From Ensifer sp. PDNC004 (GTDB lineage Bacteria; Pseudomonadota; Alphaproteobacteria; Rhizobiales; Rhizobiaceae), in NCBI RefSeq assembly GCF_016919405.1, contig NZ_CP070353.1, positions 3,312,501-3,376,500 of the forward strand: a DNA stretch of 64,000 nt. Direction: 5' to 3'. Position 1 is the stretch's first letter. Every line of letters begins with the position of its first letter. The position numbers and the translations under genes were made by a program. Under the pieces are notes generated by a model, which saw only the letters and a program-made list of their open reading frames with translations, was not told where the DNA came from and did not search any database. This document shows, piece after piece, positions 29,392 to 38,071 of this stretch.

Positions 29392-30351
29392 ATGAAACGC
29401 AAATTGGCATTCGCGCTATGCACGGCTCTGGCTCTCCAGCTGGATCTCAGTGCAAGCTTGGTATCCGCGTTGGCGCAGGAACAAGCCAATCCTGCGACCA
29501 GTGCAGAACAGACGATGAGCGATAAACGTCCGGTCATTCACCCGGGCGGAACGAAATTCGGCGCCTATGACCCCCACGGTGATTTCGGCGCACAGAACGA
29601 TGTCTCGACCGAGGCCCTGTTCCTGCCCTGGGAAGACGTGGACCTCGCCTCCCTGCAGGCCGCCGACGAGTACGCGCTCCAGCGCAACCGCAACCTGCTG
29701 ATCACCATCGAGCCCTGGTCTTGGTCGCTCGACTGGAAACTGACGCCGACGCAGCTGCGCGACCGCATGCTCAGAGGCGAGTATGACGCCAACATGGAAG
29801 CGATCGCCAACACGATCGCCGAGCTGAAGAGCCCGGTCATCGTGCGTTGGGGCCAGGAAATGGAAGATACCTCCGGGCGCTTCTCCTGGGCCGGCTGGGA
29901 GCCTCAGGACTGGATCAAGGCCTACCGGCACGCGATGGACATCGTGCGGGCGAAGGCGCCAAAGGCGCAGATCATGTGGTCGCCCAAGGGGCTGCCGAAC
30001 CTCGTCGACTATTATCCGGGCGATGACTACGTCGATCTCGTCGGCCTCTCGGTCTTCGGGCTCGAGCCGTTCGACAAGATCGAATACGGCGCGCCGAAAA
30101 CCTTCGCCGAAGCTTTGAAGCCCGGCTACGACCTGGTCTCCAAATACAACAAGCCGATCTGGGTGGCCGAGCTCGGATGGGAGGGCAGTCCGACCTACAT
30201 GCAGCCCTGGATGAATACGGCGACCCAACCGGATCCGCAGTTCCCGAACCTGGTCGAAGTCGTCTACTTCAACGATCGCGACGTTATCGATTGGCCGCAT
30301 GACCTCGGCCGACCGAACTGGCGCGTCGCAACCGATGCCACGACGAACTGA
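29392..30351 (+). CDS. GH26-like secreted glycoside hydrolase
   Basis: 319-residue protein with a signal peptide (likely cut after ALA, residue 28). The (beta/alpha)8 hydrolase-like domain has an acid/base candidate E156 in VRWGQEMED and a nucleophile candidate E260 in WVAELGWEG, in the arrangement of GH26 mannanase-like and related clan A enzymes. AGGAGG precedes the ATG. Last gene of the polysaccharide operon. A periplasmic or secreted glycanase that trims or releases the polymer during synthesis is the usual role of such a gene, as with BcsZ for cellulose. The actual substrate is not known. Confidence 0.82.
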   Translation: MKRKLAFALCTALALQLDLSASLVSALAQEQANPATSAEQTMSDKRPVIHPGGTKFGAYDPHGDFGAQNDVSTEALFLPWEDVDLASLQAADEYALQRNRNLLITIEPWSWSLDWKLTPTQLRDRMLRGEYDANMEAIANTIAELKSPVIVRWGQEMEDTSGRFSWAGWEPQDWIKAYRHAMDIVRAKAPKAQIMWSPKGLPNLVDYYPGDDYVDLVGLSVFGLEPFDKIEYGAPKTFAEALKPGYDLVSKYNKPIWVAELGWEGSPTYMQPWMNTATQPDPQFPNLVEVVYFNDRDVIDWPHDLGRPNWRVATDATTN

Positions 30352-30482
30352 ATGTCGCGCGAAAGTGCGTAGCGGTTTTGCGATAACGACATGCTTTAAG
30401 ACTGCCGGCCGCAAAGACCAGGCCGGCACACGCGACGGATGTTTGGATCCCCTGGCTGGATCCAGTGTCCCCGCCAGCAAAA

Positions 30483-30511
30483 AAAGCCCCTCGCTTGAGG
30501 CGAGGGGCTTT
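30483..30511. terminator. Bidirectional terminator
   Basis: AAAGCCCCTCGC-TTGAG-GCGAGGGGCTTT, with A run and T run on the two sides, between the convergent hydrolase and hpd genes. Confidence 0.9.
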
Positions 30512-30549
30512 GCATCTGGTCCAGGCGTGTCGGTCGACGCGCGCCCGGA

Positions 30550-31662
30550 TTATTCGGCGGCCTGCGGTCCCAGTTCGCCGCGACGGATCTGGTCGGCTTC
30601 GATCGATTCGAACAGGGCGCGGAAGTTGCCCTCGCCGAAACCCTCGTCGCCCTTGCGCTGGATGAACTCGAAGAAGATCGGGCCGATCACGGTTTTCGAG
30701 AAGATCTGCAAGAGGATCTTGGTCATGCCGCCGTTCACCACACCTTCGCCGTCGATGAGGATGCCGTGCTTCTTCATCCGCTCGATCGGCTCATCATGGC
30801 CGTGCACACGGTCGTGAGACATGTCGTAGTAGGTCTCCGGCGGGCCCGGCATGAACTTCAGGCCGTTGTCCGACAGCTTGTCGGTGGCATCGTAGATGCC
30901 TTCGGTGCCGACGGCGATGTGCTGGATGCCTTCGCCCTTGTACTTGCGCAGATACTCCTCGATCTGGCTCGTATCGTCCTTGGACTCGTTCAAGGGAATA
31001 CGGATCTTGCCGCAGGGCGAGGTGATCGCACGGCTGACGAGGCCGGTGATGCGGCCGTCGATGTCGAAGAAGTGTATCTGGGTGAAGTTGAACAGTTCGC
31101 GGTAGAACGCCCACCACTTGTCCATGTTGCCGCGATAGACGTTGTGGGTCAGGTGGTCGAGATAATAGAAGCCGACGCCCTCGGGCTTCGGGTTGCGCTC
31201 GCCGGTCCACTCGAATTCGCCCTCGTAGGCCGAGCCCTTGGCGCCGTAGGTCTCGACGAAATAGAGCAGCGAACCGCCGATGCCGACGATCGCCGGGACA
31301 TCGAGACACTTGTCCGTGCCTTCATACGGGATCGCGCCCTTCGAGACTGCGTGGTCGAAGGCGTGCTTGGCGTCGACGACGCGCCAGGCCATCGACGGGG
31401 CGCAGGGGCCGTGCTCGTCGACGAAGCGCATGGCGTGGGAACCGGGTTCGGCGTTCAGGATGTAGTTGATGTCGCCCTGGCGCCAGACGGTGATGTTCTT
31501 GCTTCTGTGTTTGGCGACCGGGCTGTAGCCCATGCGCGTAAAGAGCTCGGCCAGCTTTTCCGGTTCCGGATGGGCGAATTCGACGAACTCAAAGCCGTCC
31601 GTGCCGGCGGGATTGTCAGCGGTAATCGTTGCCGGCGGGGCGTCATGCGGGAAGGGGCCCAT
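30550..31662 (-). CDS. hpd: 4-hydroxyphenylpyruvate dioxygenase
   Basis: 370-residue non-haem Fe(II) oxygenase converting 4-hydroxyphenylpyruvate to homogentisate in tyrosine breakdown. Two vicinal-oxygen-chelate halves are visible. Iron ligands are expected in HLTHNV, GIQHIAVGT and FFEFIQRKG, and the substrate-site segments LNESKDDTSQIEEYL and GGMTKILLQIFSKT are present. ATG at 31662 has AGGAG 7 bases upstream; the frame is open 43 codons further but runs into the divergent promoter. Divergent from an Lrp-family gene that probably regulates it. The product feeds HmgA, encoded 1.3 kb away. Confidence 0.96.
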   Translation of the reverse strand: MGPFPHDAPPATITADNPAGTDGFEFVEFAHPEPEKLAELFTRMGYSPVAKHRSKNITVWRQGDINYILNAEPGSHAMRFVDEHGPCAPSMAWRVVDAKHAFDHAVSKGAIPYEGTDKCLDVPAIVGIGGSLLYFVETYGAKGSAYEGEFEWTGERNPKPEGVGFYYLDHLTHNVYRGNMDKWWAFYRELFNFTQIHFFDIDGRITGLVSRAITSPCGKIRIPLNESKDDTSQIEEYLRKYKGEGIQHIAVGTEGIYDATDKLSDNGLKFMPGPPETYYDMSHDRVHGHDEPIERMKKHGILIDGEGVVNGGMTKILLQIFSKTVIGPIFFEFIQRKGDEGFGEGNFRALFESIEADQIRRGELGPQAAE

Positions 31663-31735
31663 CGGAAGTCTCCTCTTATTCTTCCAAACTTTGCTGGAGT
31701 ATGACGCAATTCCCATGCATGATGCTTGTATTCTT

Positions 31736-31758
31736 GCGCGGTTTAGACAAAATCGCGC
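31736..31758. promoter_or_regulatory. Inverted repeat in hpd-lrp divergent promoter
   Basis: GCGCG-g-TTT-agac-AAA-at-CGCGC, an imperfect palindrome between the two divergent start codons. A possible Lrp-type site; weak evidence. Confidence 0.35.
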
Positions 31759-31793
31759 ACGAAACATGCAAAATTTCGTATTAGGATGCACGA

Positions 31794-32273
31794 ATGGAGC
31801 AGCTTGACGGGTTCGATCTCAAGATCCTCAGCGAATTGCAGCGCGACGGGCATCTGACCAACAACGAATTGTCGGAACGCATCGCGCTTTCGCCGTCGCA
31901 ATGCTCGCGCCGGCGCACCCGGCTTGAGGCGGAAGGCTACATCACCGGCTACCAGGCACAGATCGACCGGCAGAAGCTCGGCCTCGATCTGATGGTGGTG
32001 ATCTCTGTCACACTCGCCACCCACAATCGCGACAATGCCAAGCGTTTCGGCAAGCTCATTTCAGGGCTGCCCGAGGTGCTGGAGGCCTATGCGCTCACCG
32101 GCGAGATGGACTACCACATGCGGGTGGTGACGCCCGATCTTGCGGGACTGTCGCGCTTCGTCAACGATGTGCTTCTGCCGCATGACAGCGTGCAGCATGT
32201 GAAGACGTCGATCGTGCTCGAAACCTTGAAGAGCTTCGAGGGCGTGCCGATCCCGGAGCGGATGAAGGGCTGA
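31794..32273 (+). CDS. Lrp/AsnC family transcriptional regulator
   Basis: 159-residue regulator with an N-terminal helix-turn-helix (LDGFDLKILSELQRDGHLTNNELSERIALSPSQCSRRRTRLE) and a C-terminal RAM/AsnC effector domain (VLEAYALTGEMDYHMRVVTPDLAGLSRFV). Divergent from hpd with 131 bases between, so probably a local activator responding to tyrosine or another aromatic or branched amino acid. Convergent with the MarR gene, with three bases between their ends. Confidence 0.92.
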   Translation: MEQLDGFDLKILSELQRDGHLTNNELSERIALSPSQCSRRRTRLEAEGYITGYQAQIDRQKLGLDLMVVISVTLATHNRDNAKRFGKLISGLPEVLEAYALTGEMDYHMRVVTPDLAGLSRFVNDVLLPHDSVQHVKTSIVLETLKSFEGVPIPERMKG

Positions 32274-32276
32274 AAC

Positions 32277-32741
32277 TCAGGCCGAGGGCGGAGGTTCGAA
32301 CCTGCCGATGGCGCGTTCTACCGCTTCCAGGCCGATAGAGAGCGCCTGCATGCCGGCCGCACCGATCAGCATGTCGAGTTCCGCCTGATAGCGGGCGGCA
32401 AGTTCCGTCAGTTCGCCATAGGCCCGGATGCCCGTCTTCGTCAGTTCCAGGTGCTCGATGCGGCGGTCGTTCTCGTCTTCGCGCCGTGTCAGCCAGCGGC
32501 GCTTTTCGAGCAAGGCGACGGCGCGGCTGACCTTCGTCTTGTGCATGGCCGAGTGCGCGCCGACTTCGGTGGCGGTCATTGCGCGACCGGTGCTGCCGAG
32601 GGCTGCGAGCGTGCGCCATTCCGGGCGGGTGAGCTGGTAGCGCGCCTTGTACTGGGCGGCAAAGCGCAGCGCGACGAACTCGGCGGCGCGGTTCAGGCGA
32701 TAGGGCAGGAAGGTATTGAGTTCGAAGCCATCGGCGGCCAT
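32277..32741 (-). CDS. MarR family transcriptional regulator of hmgA operon
   Basis: 154-residue winged-helix regulator (RLNRAAEFVALRFAAQYKARYQLTRPEWRTLAAL is helices 1-2; MTATEVGAHSAMHKTKVSRAVALLEKRRWL the DNA-reading part; REDENDRRIEHLELTKTG the wing). The start at 32741 has AAGGA 8-10 bases upstream. It is divergent from hmgA, with repeated ATAGTTAC motifs right beside its start. A homogentisate- or tyrosine-pathway responsive repressor is likely. Confidence 0.88.
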   Translation of the reverse strand: MAADGFELNTFLPYRLNRAAEFVALRFAAQYKARYQLTRPEWRTLAALGSTGRAMTATEVGAHSAMHKTKVSRAVALLEKRRWLTRREDENDRRIEHLELTKTGIRAYGELTELAARYQAELDMLIGAAGMQALSIGLEAVERAIGRFEPPPSA

Positions 32742-32753
32742 CGCGCATCCTTG

Positions 32754-32787
32754 ATAGTTACAAAATCGATAGTTACGATTGCAACTA
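32754..32787. promoter_or_regulatory. MarR operator candidates upstream of hmgA
   Basis: ATAGTTAC occurs twice as direct repeats 15 bases apart (32754-32761 and 32769-32776). The second is also the left arm of a near-palindrome TAGTTAC-GATT-GCAACTA (32770-32787). The site abuts the MarR gene start and lies 130 bases before hmgA, fitting autorepression plus control of hmgA. Confidence 0.6.
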
Positions 32788-32916
32788 ATATGCCGAAGGC
32801 CACGCCTGCGTCCACCCTGGGAAACGGTCGTCGCCGCGGTATTTGGGATTGCGCCGGACCTTTTGAGGTCGCTTCGCGAAGCCGAAGCAGGGCGCCCAAG
32901 AGGAGGAGGATCGACG

Positions 32917-34284
32917 ATGCTGGACAAGGCAGGAAAACAGGCCGAAGCACAGGTGAAGGCCAACGAAGCGCTCAACTATATGCCCGGCTTCGGCAATGAT
33001 TTCGAGACCGAGAGCCTGCCCGGCGCGCTGCCGCAGGGTCAGAACAGCCCGCAGAAATGCGCCTATGGCCTCTATGCCGAGCAGCTTTCGGGCTCGCCCT
33101 TTACCGCGCCGCGCGGCACCAACGAGCGCTCGTGGCTCTATCGCATCCGCCCGAGCGTCCGCCACACCGGTCGCTTCAGCAGAATAGACTATCCGCACTG
33201 GAAGACGGCACCGCATGTCGCCGACCATTCCCTGGCGCTTGGCCAGTTGCGCTGGAATCCACTGCCGGAGCCGACGGAAAAGCTGAACTTCCTGCAGGGC
33301 ATCCGCACGATGACGACGGCGGGCGATGCTCCGACGCATTCGGGCATGGCAGCGCATGCCTATGCCTTCAACGCCGACATGGTGGACGACTATTTCTTCA
33401 ATGCCGACGGCGAGCTGCTGATTGTTCCGGAAATGGGCGCGATCCAGGTGTTCACCGAGCTCGGCAAGATGGACGTCGAACCCTCTGAGATCTGCATCGT
33501 GCCGCGCGGCACCATGTTCAAGGTGACGCGGCTTGGCGACGAGAAGGTCTGGCGCGGCTATATCTGCGAGAATTACGGTGCCAAGTTCACGCTGCCCGAC
33601 CGCGGCCCCATCGGCGCCAATTGCCTCGCCAATCCGCGCGATTTCAAGACGCCGGTCGCCGCCTTCGAAGAGAAGGAGACGCCCTGCCGCGTGCATGTGA
33701 AGTGGTGCGGTGGCTTCCACGTGACCGAGATCGGCCACTCGCCGCTCGACGTCGTCGCCTGGCACGGCAATTACGCGCCCTACAAGTACGATCTGAAGAC
33801 CTATTCGCCGGTTGGCGCTATCCTGTTTGACCATCCGGACCCGTCGATCTTCACCGTGCTGACGGCACCCTCGGGCGAAGAGGGCACGGCGAACATCGAT
33901 TTCGTCATCTTCCCGCCGCGCTGGTTGGTAGCCGAGCACACCTTCCGTCCGCCCTGGTACCACCGCAACATCATGAGCGAATTCATGGGGCTGATCTACG
34001 GCCGCTACGACGCCAAGGAAGAGGGCTTCGTGCCCGGCGGCATGAGCCTGCACAACATGATGCTGGCGCATGGGCCCGATGCGTCGGGCTACGACAAGGC
34101 GACAAACAGTGAGTTGAAACCGGTGAAGCTCGACCATACGATGGCCTTCATGTTCGAGACCCGCTTCCCGCAGCAACTGACCCGCTACGCCGCCGAACTG
34201 GAGACGTTGCAGGACAACTACATCGACTGCTGGACGGATCTCAAGAAGCGGTTCAACGGGACGCCGGAAGGCGATTGGTCTTGA
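32917..34284 (+). CDS. hmgA: Homogentisate 1,2-dioxygenase
   Basis: 455-residue cupin-type Fe(II) dioxygenase opening homogentisate to 4-maleylacetoacetate. The family segments [52 protein letters not shown] and [20 protein letters not shown] (with His and Glu metal ligands) are present and the length is normal. AGGAGGAGG lies before the ATG. First of a four-gene operon with an MBL hydrolase, fah and maiA; its stop overlaps the next start. Confidence 0.97.
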   Translation: MLDKAGKQAEAQVKANEALNYMPGFGNDFETESLPGALPQGQNSPQKCAYGLYAEQLSGSPFTAPRGTNERSWLYRIRPSVRHTGRFSRIDYPHWKTAPHVADHSLALGQLRWNPLPEPTEKLNFLQGIRTMTTAGDAPTHSGMAAHAYAFNADMVDDYFFNADGELLIVPEMGAIQVFTELGKMDVEPSEICIVPRGTMFKVTRLGDEKVWRGYICENYGAKFTLPDRGPIGANCLANPRDFKTPVAAFEEKETPCRVHVKWCGGFHVTEIGHSPLDVVAWHGNYAPYKYDLKTYSPVGAILFDHPDPSIFTVLTAPSGEEGTANIDFVIFPPRWLVAEHTFRPPWYHRNIMSEFMGLIYGRYDAKEEGFVPGGMSLHNMMLAHGPDASGYDKATNSELKPVKLDHTMAFMFETRFPQQLTRYAAELETLQDNYIDCWTDLKKRFNGTPEGDWS

Positions 34285-35150
34285 GTTCACGCCTGGTTTT
34301 GCTCGGCAGCAAGGGTGGTCCGGCGATCCGGCCGGGTGGCCCGTGGCCGACCTCGTCGCTGCTTGAAATCGGCGGCCGGACTGTTGTCGTCGATTGCGGC
34401 CTCGGCGTAACCCGAGGTTTGACCGATGCCGGTGTCACACTGAAGACGCTGGACCTGATCGTCATTACCCACCTGCATTCGGATCATGTGCTGGAACTTG
34501 GCCCGCTCATTCACACGGCCTGGACCGCTGGGTTATCACAGCCGGTGCGGGTCTTCGGACCTGCAGGTACCCAAGCCTATTGGCACGGTTTCCTGCAGTC
34601 GATGGCCTTCGACGTCGACATCCGCATCGTCGACGAAGGCCGGCCGGACCTGCGCGCGTTGGTCGAGGTCATCGAATTCTCCGAAGGCGAAATCTTCTCG
34701 GAGGAAGGCCTGACGCTTTCGGCGCTGCGCGTCGACCATCCGCCGGTGACCGACTGTTTTGCGCTCCGCTTCGACCATGCGGAAGGCTCGGTCGTATTTT
34801 CGTCCGATACCGCCTATTTCCCGCCGCTTGCCGATTTCGCCAAAGGGGCCGACATTCTCGTGCACGAGGCGATGCTTGCCGAAGGCGTCGACCGGTTGGT
34901 GGCGCGCACCGGCAATGGCGCGCGGCTGAAAGAGCATCTGCTGGCAAGCCACAGCTTCGCCGGAGAGGCGGCAGCGATCGCAACCGCCGCCGGCGTCGGG
35001 CGGCTGGTGCTGCATCATCTGATCCCGGCCGACGATCCGGAAATTACGGAAAACCACTGGACTACGGCGGCTCGCAAAAACTGGGCGGGCGCCTTGACGA
35101 TCGCCGCCGACGGCCTTGTTGTGAAGATAGCGGACGATTCGTCCGTCTAA
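34281..35150 (+). CDS. MBL-fold metallo-hydrolase
   Basis: 289-residue metallo-beta-lactamase-fold protein with the zinc motif THLHSDH (residues 63-69), further ligand His in [10 protein letters not shown] and DTAYFPP, and LVLHHLIP near the end. It resembles the arylsulfatase/RNase Z-like branch. The start is taken as TTG at 34281, overlapping the hmgA stop (TTGA); another TTG two codons earlier is equally open. Its place inside the homogentisate operon suggests hydrolysis of a pathway lactone or thioester, which is inference. Confidence 0.82.
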   Translation: MSSRLVLLGSKGGPAIRPGGPWPTSSLLEIGGRTVVVDCGLGVTRGLTDAGVTLKTLDLIVITHLHSDHVLELGPLIHTAWTAGLSQPVRVFGPAGTQAYWHGFLQSMAFDVDIRIVDEGRPDLRALVEVIEFSEGEIFSEEGLTLSALRVDHPPVTDCFALRFDHAEGSVVFSSDTAYFPPLADFAKGADILVHEAMLAEGVDRLVARTGNGARLKEHLLASHSFAGEAAAIATAAGVGRLVLHHLIPADDPEITENHWTTAARKNWAGALTIAADGLVVKIADDSSV

Positions 35151-35205
35151 GCGCGGTTTCGTTCGAAATTGCGTGAACAATGAAAAGATTGAGAGGGAGG
35201 ACTGC

Positions 35206-36222
35206 ATGAAACTGGCGACACTCAAGGACAGTACGCGCGACGGAAAGCTCGTGGTCGTCTCTCGCGATCTCACCCGCTGCTCGGAAGTCGGGCACATCGC
35301 CCGCTCGTTGCAGGCAGCGCTCGACGATTGGGCGCATGCCGGTCCACGGCTTGCGCGTGTGGCTGAAGGGATCGAGACCGGCTCGCAGCCGACGATTCGC
35401 TTCCATGAACATGACGCGCTGTCGCCGTTGCCGCGCGCTTACCAATGGGCCGATGGCTCGGCCTACGTCAACCACGTCGAGTTGGTGCGCAAGGCCCGCA
35501 ACGCCGAGATGCCGGCGAGCTTCTGGACCGATCCGCTGATGTACCAGGGCGGTTCCGACAGCTTCATCGCGCCGCGCGATCCGATCCCGCTTGCCGACGA
35601 GAGCTTCGGCGTCGACATGGAGGGCGAAGTCGCCGTCGTCGTCGACGACGTGCCGATGGGCGCCACCATCGACGAGGCTAGGTCGGCGATCCGTCTCGTC
35701 ATGCTCGTCAACGACGTGTCGCTGCGCGGCCTCATCCCCGCCGAGCTTGCCAAGGGCTTCGGCTTCTTCCAGTCGAAACCGTCGTCGGCCTTCTCGCCGG
35801 TTGCCGTTTCGCCGGATGAGCTGGGTGACGCCTGGGATGGCGGCAAGCTGCATCTGCCGCTCAACGTCGATCTCAACGGCAAGCCCTTCGGCCGGGCGAA
35901 TGCCGGCATCGACATGACCTTCGATTTCGCCCAACTGATCGCACATGCGGCCAAGACCCGGCCGCTTTTGGCCGGCACGATCATCGGCTCGGGCACAGTT
36001 TCCAACAAGCTCGACGGCGGGCCGGGCAAACCAGTTGCCGAAGGTGGCGCCGGTTATTCCTGCATCGCGGAAGTCCGGATGATCGAGACGATCGCCGGCG
36101 GCGCGCCGAAGACGCAGTTCCTCCGGGTCGGCGATGTCGTACGCATCGAGATGAAGGACAAGACCGGTCATTCGATCTTCGGCGCGATCGAGCAGACCGT
36201 CGAAGCCTACACCAAGGCCTGA
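35206..36222 (+). CDS. fah: Fumarylacetoacetate hydrolase
   Basis: 338-residue FAH-family protein, the last step of tyrosine breakdown, giving fumarate and acetoacetate. Metal-binding acidic residues are expected in DPLMYQGGSDSF, GVDMEGEVAVVVDDV and LVNDVSLR; GTIIGSGTVSN is the family C-terminal signature. ATG at 35206 has GAGGGAGG 5 bases upstream. It is in an operon with hmgA and maiA, which settles the otherwise broad family assignment. Confidence 0.92.
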   Translation: MKLATLKDSTRDGKLVVVSRDLTRCSEVGHIARSLQAALDDWAHAGPRLARVAEGIETGSQPTIRFHEHDALSPLPRAYQWADGSAYVNHVELVRKARNAEMPASFWTDPLMYQGGSDSFIAPRDPIPLADESFGVDMEGEVAVVVDDVPMGATIDEARSAIRLVMLVNDVSLRGLIPAELAKGFGFFQSKPSSAFSPVAVSPDELGDAWDGGKLHLPLNVDLNGKPFGRANAGIDMTFDFAQLIAHAAKTRPLLAGTIIGSGTVSNKLDGGPGKPVAEGGAGYSCIAEVRMIETIAGGAPKTQFLRVGDVVRIEMKDKTGHSIFGAIEQTVEAYTKA

Positions 36223-36248
36223 CCGCAGATAAGAAAATGGGCAGAGGC

Positions 36249-36890
36249 ATGAGCGAGACCGTCCTTTACGATTACTGGCGTTCGTCGGCGAGCTATCGGG
36301 TGCGCATCGCGCTCAACAGCCTCGGCGAAAGCTATCGTTCGGTGCCGGTCGACCTGCTTGCCAAGGCGCACAAGGCGCCGGAGCATCTGGCCCGCAACCC
36401 GCAAGGGCTGGTGCCTGTGCTTGAGATCGATGGCGAGCGCTTCACGCAATCGCTCGCCATCATCGAGTACCTCGCCGAGACCCGGGCAACCTCCGGCTTC
36501 CTGCCGGAAGACGCCATCGGTCGTCAGCGGGTGCGCAGCCTGTCCTATGCGATCGCCATGGACATCCACCCTGTCTGCAATCTCAGCGTCGTGTCCCACG
36601 TCATGGCCAATGCCGACGATGGCGAGGCGGCGCGGCGGAACTGGATGCGCAAGTTCATCGGCGAGGGGCTTGCCGCTTTCGAGCGCTTGCTCGACCATCC
36701 CTCCGCGACCGGGCGCTTCTGCCATGGCGACAGTCCGACCATGGCGGATTTCTGCCTGGTGCCGCAGGTCTACAATGCCCGCCGATGGGACGTCGATCTT
36801 TCGGCCTGTCCGCGGCTCGTCGGGATCGACCAGAACTGCGCGGAGATCGAGGCTTTCGCCCGTGCGCACCCGGACCGCACGCCGCGCTGA
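36249..36890 (+). CDS. maiA: Maleylacetoacetate isomerase (zeta-class GST)
   Basis: 213-residue glutathione-dependent isomerase turning 4-maleylacetoacetate into fumarylacetoacetate. Zeta-GST marks are YDYWRSSASYRVRIAL (the SSAxxRxR active-site loop, residues 9-17), NPQGLVPVLEIDG and FTQSLAIIEYL. ATG at 36249 has AGAGG upstream; an ATG four codons earlier is possible. Last gene of the hmgA operon. Confidence 0.95.
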   Translation: MSETVLYDYWRSSASYRVRIALNSLGESYRSVPVDLLAKAHKAPEHLARNPQGLVPVLEIDGERFTQSLAIIEYLAETRATSGFLPEDAIGRQRVRSLSYAIAMDIHPVCNLSVVSHVMANADDGEAARRNWMRKFIGEGLAAFERLLDHPSATGRFCHGDSPTMADFCLVPQVYNARRWDVDLSACPRLVGIDQNCAEIEAFARAHPDRTPR

Positions 36891-37085
36891 GGCCATGCCG
36901 CTTGCCGCTTGATCCCTTCTCCTTCCACCTTCGGGCGAGCTTGCATGATGCGGCCGCCTCGTCTGGCCGGTTCCGTCAAGCGAATGTCGCGAATGGATCG
37001 ACGGCGGCGAAAAGGCCGCGCTAGTTTTTGTGTGACTGGCCGTATAAGGGGGGCCGGAAAAACCTCTGGAGCGAGAGACCTACCG

Positions 37086-37970
37086 ATGAAAAGCTATGTG
37101 CTGAACGTCAGCTGCAAGACCACCCGTGGCATCGTCGCCGCGATCACCGGCTATCTCGCCGAAAAAGGCTGTTACATCTCCGACAGTTCGCAGTTCGACG
37201 ACCTCGAAACCGGCCTGTTCTTCATGCGTCTCAGCTTCATCAGCCAGGAAGGCGCTACGCTCGACGAGTTGAAGGCCGGCTTCGAAGCCGTGGTGAAGCG
37301 CTTCGACATGAACGCCGAGATCCGCGACAGCGAAGAGCGCATGAAGGTGCTGCTGATGGTGTCGCGTTTCGGCCATTGCCTTAACGACCTGCTTTATCGC
37401 TGGAAGATCGGCGCGCTGCCGATCGACATCGTCGGCGTCGTCTCCAACCACTTCGATTACCAGAAGGTGGTCGTCAACCACGACATTCCCTTCCACTGCA
37501 TCAAGGTGACGAAGGAGAACAAGCCGAAGGCCGAGGCCCAGCTGCTGGAGCTCGTCGACCAGACCGGCGCCGAACTGATCGTGCTCGCCCGCTACATGCA
37601 GGTCCTGTCCGACGCGCTCTGCAAGAAGATGTCTGGCCGGATCATCAACATCCACCACTCCTTCCTGCCGTCGTTCAAGGGCGCCAACCCCTACAAGCAG
37701 GCCTATGAGCGTGGCGTGAAGCTGATTGGTGCGACGGCGCATTACGTCACCGCCGACCTCGACGAAGGCCCGATCATCGAGCAGGACATCGCCCGCATCA
37801 CCCACGCCCAGAGCGCCGAGGACTATGTCTCGATCGGCCGCGACGTGGAAAGCCAGGTGCTCGCCCGCGCCGTGCACGCCCATATCCACAACCGCTGCTT
37901 CATCAACGGCAACCGCGTGGTGGTCTTCCCGCCGAGCCCGGGTTCCTACGCTTCCGAGCGCATGGGCTGA
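37086..37970 (+). CDS. purU: Formyltetrahydrofolate deformylase
   Basis: 294-residue PurU. An N-terminal ACT domain (KSYVLNVSCKTTRGIVAAITGYLAE) precedes a formyl-transferase-like domain with the catalytic Asn/His/Asp set in INIHHSFLPSFKG and HYVTADLDEGPII. It hydrolyses 10-formyl-THF to formate and THF, balancing one-carbon pools. The start at 37086 has GAGCGAGAG upstream. It stands alone between the tyrosine and branched-chain catabolic genes, with a strong terminator after it. Confidence 0.96.
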   Translation: MKSYVLNVSCKTTRGIVAAITGYLAEKGCYISDSSQFDDLETGLFFMRLSFISQEGATLDELKAGFEAVVKRFDMNAEIRDSEERMKVLLMVSRFGHCLNDLLYRWKIGALPIDIVGVVSNHFDYQKVVVNHDIPFHCIKVTKENKPKAEAQLLELVDQTGAELIVLARYMQVLSDALCKKMSGRIINIHHSFLPSFKGANPYKQAYERGVKLIGATAHYVTADLDEGPIIEQDIARITHAQSAEDYVSIGRDVESQVLARAVHAHIHNRCFINGNRVVVFPPSPGSYASERMG

Positions 37971-38000
37971 GGCGCGAGGGCGATCGCCTGCGAAAAACAG

Positions 38001-38030
38001 AAACGCCGCCGGTTCGACCGGCGGCGTTTT
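38001..38030. terminator. Bidirectional terminator
   Basis: AAACGCCGCCGGT-TCG-ACCGGCGGCGTTT with T run, between the convergent purU and thiolase genes. Confidence 0.92.
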
Positions 38031-38071
38031 TCATTTGTTGGAGTTGGAGACGGCCGGAAGACCGCGCTAAG

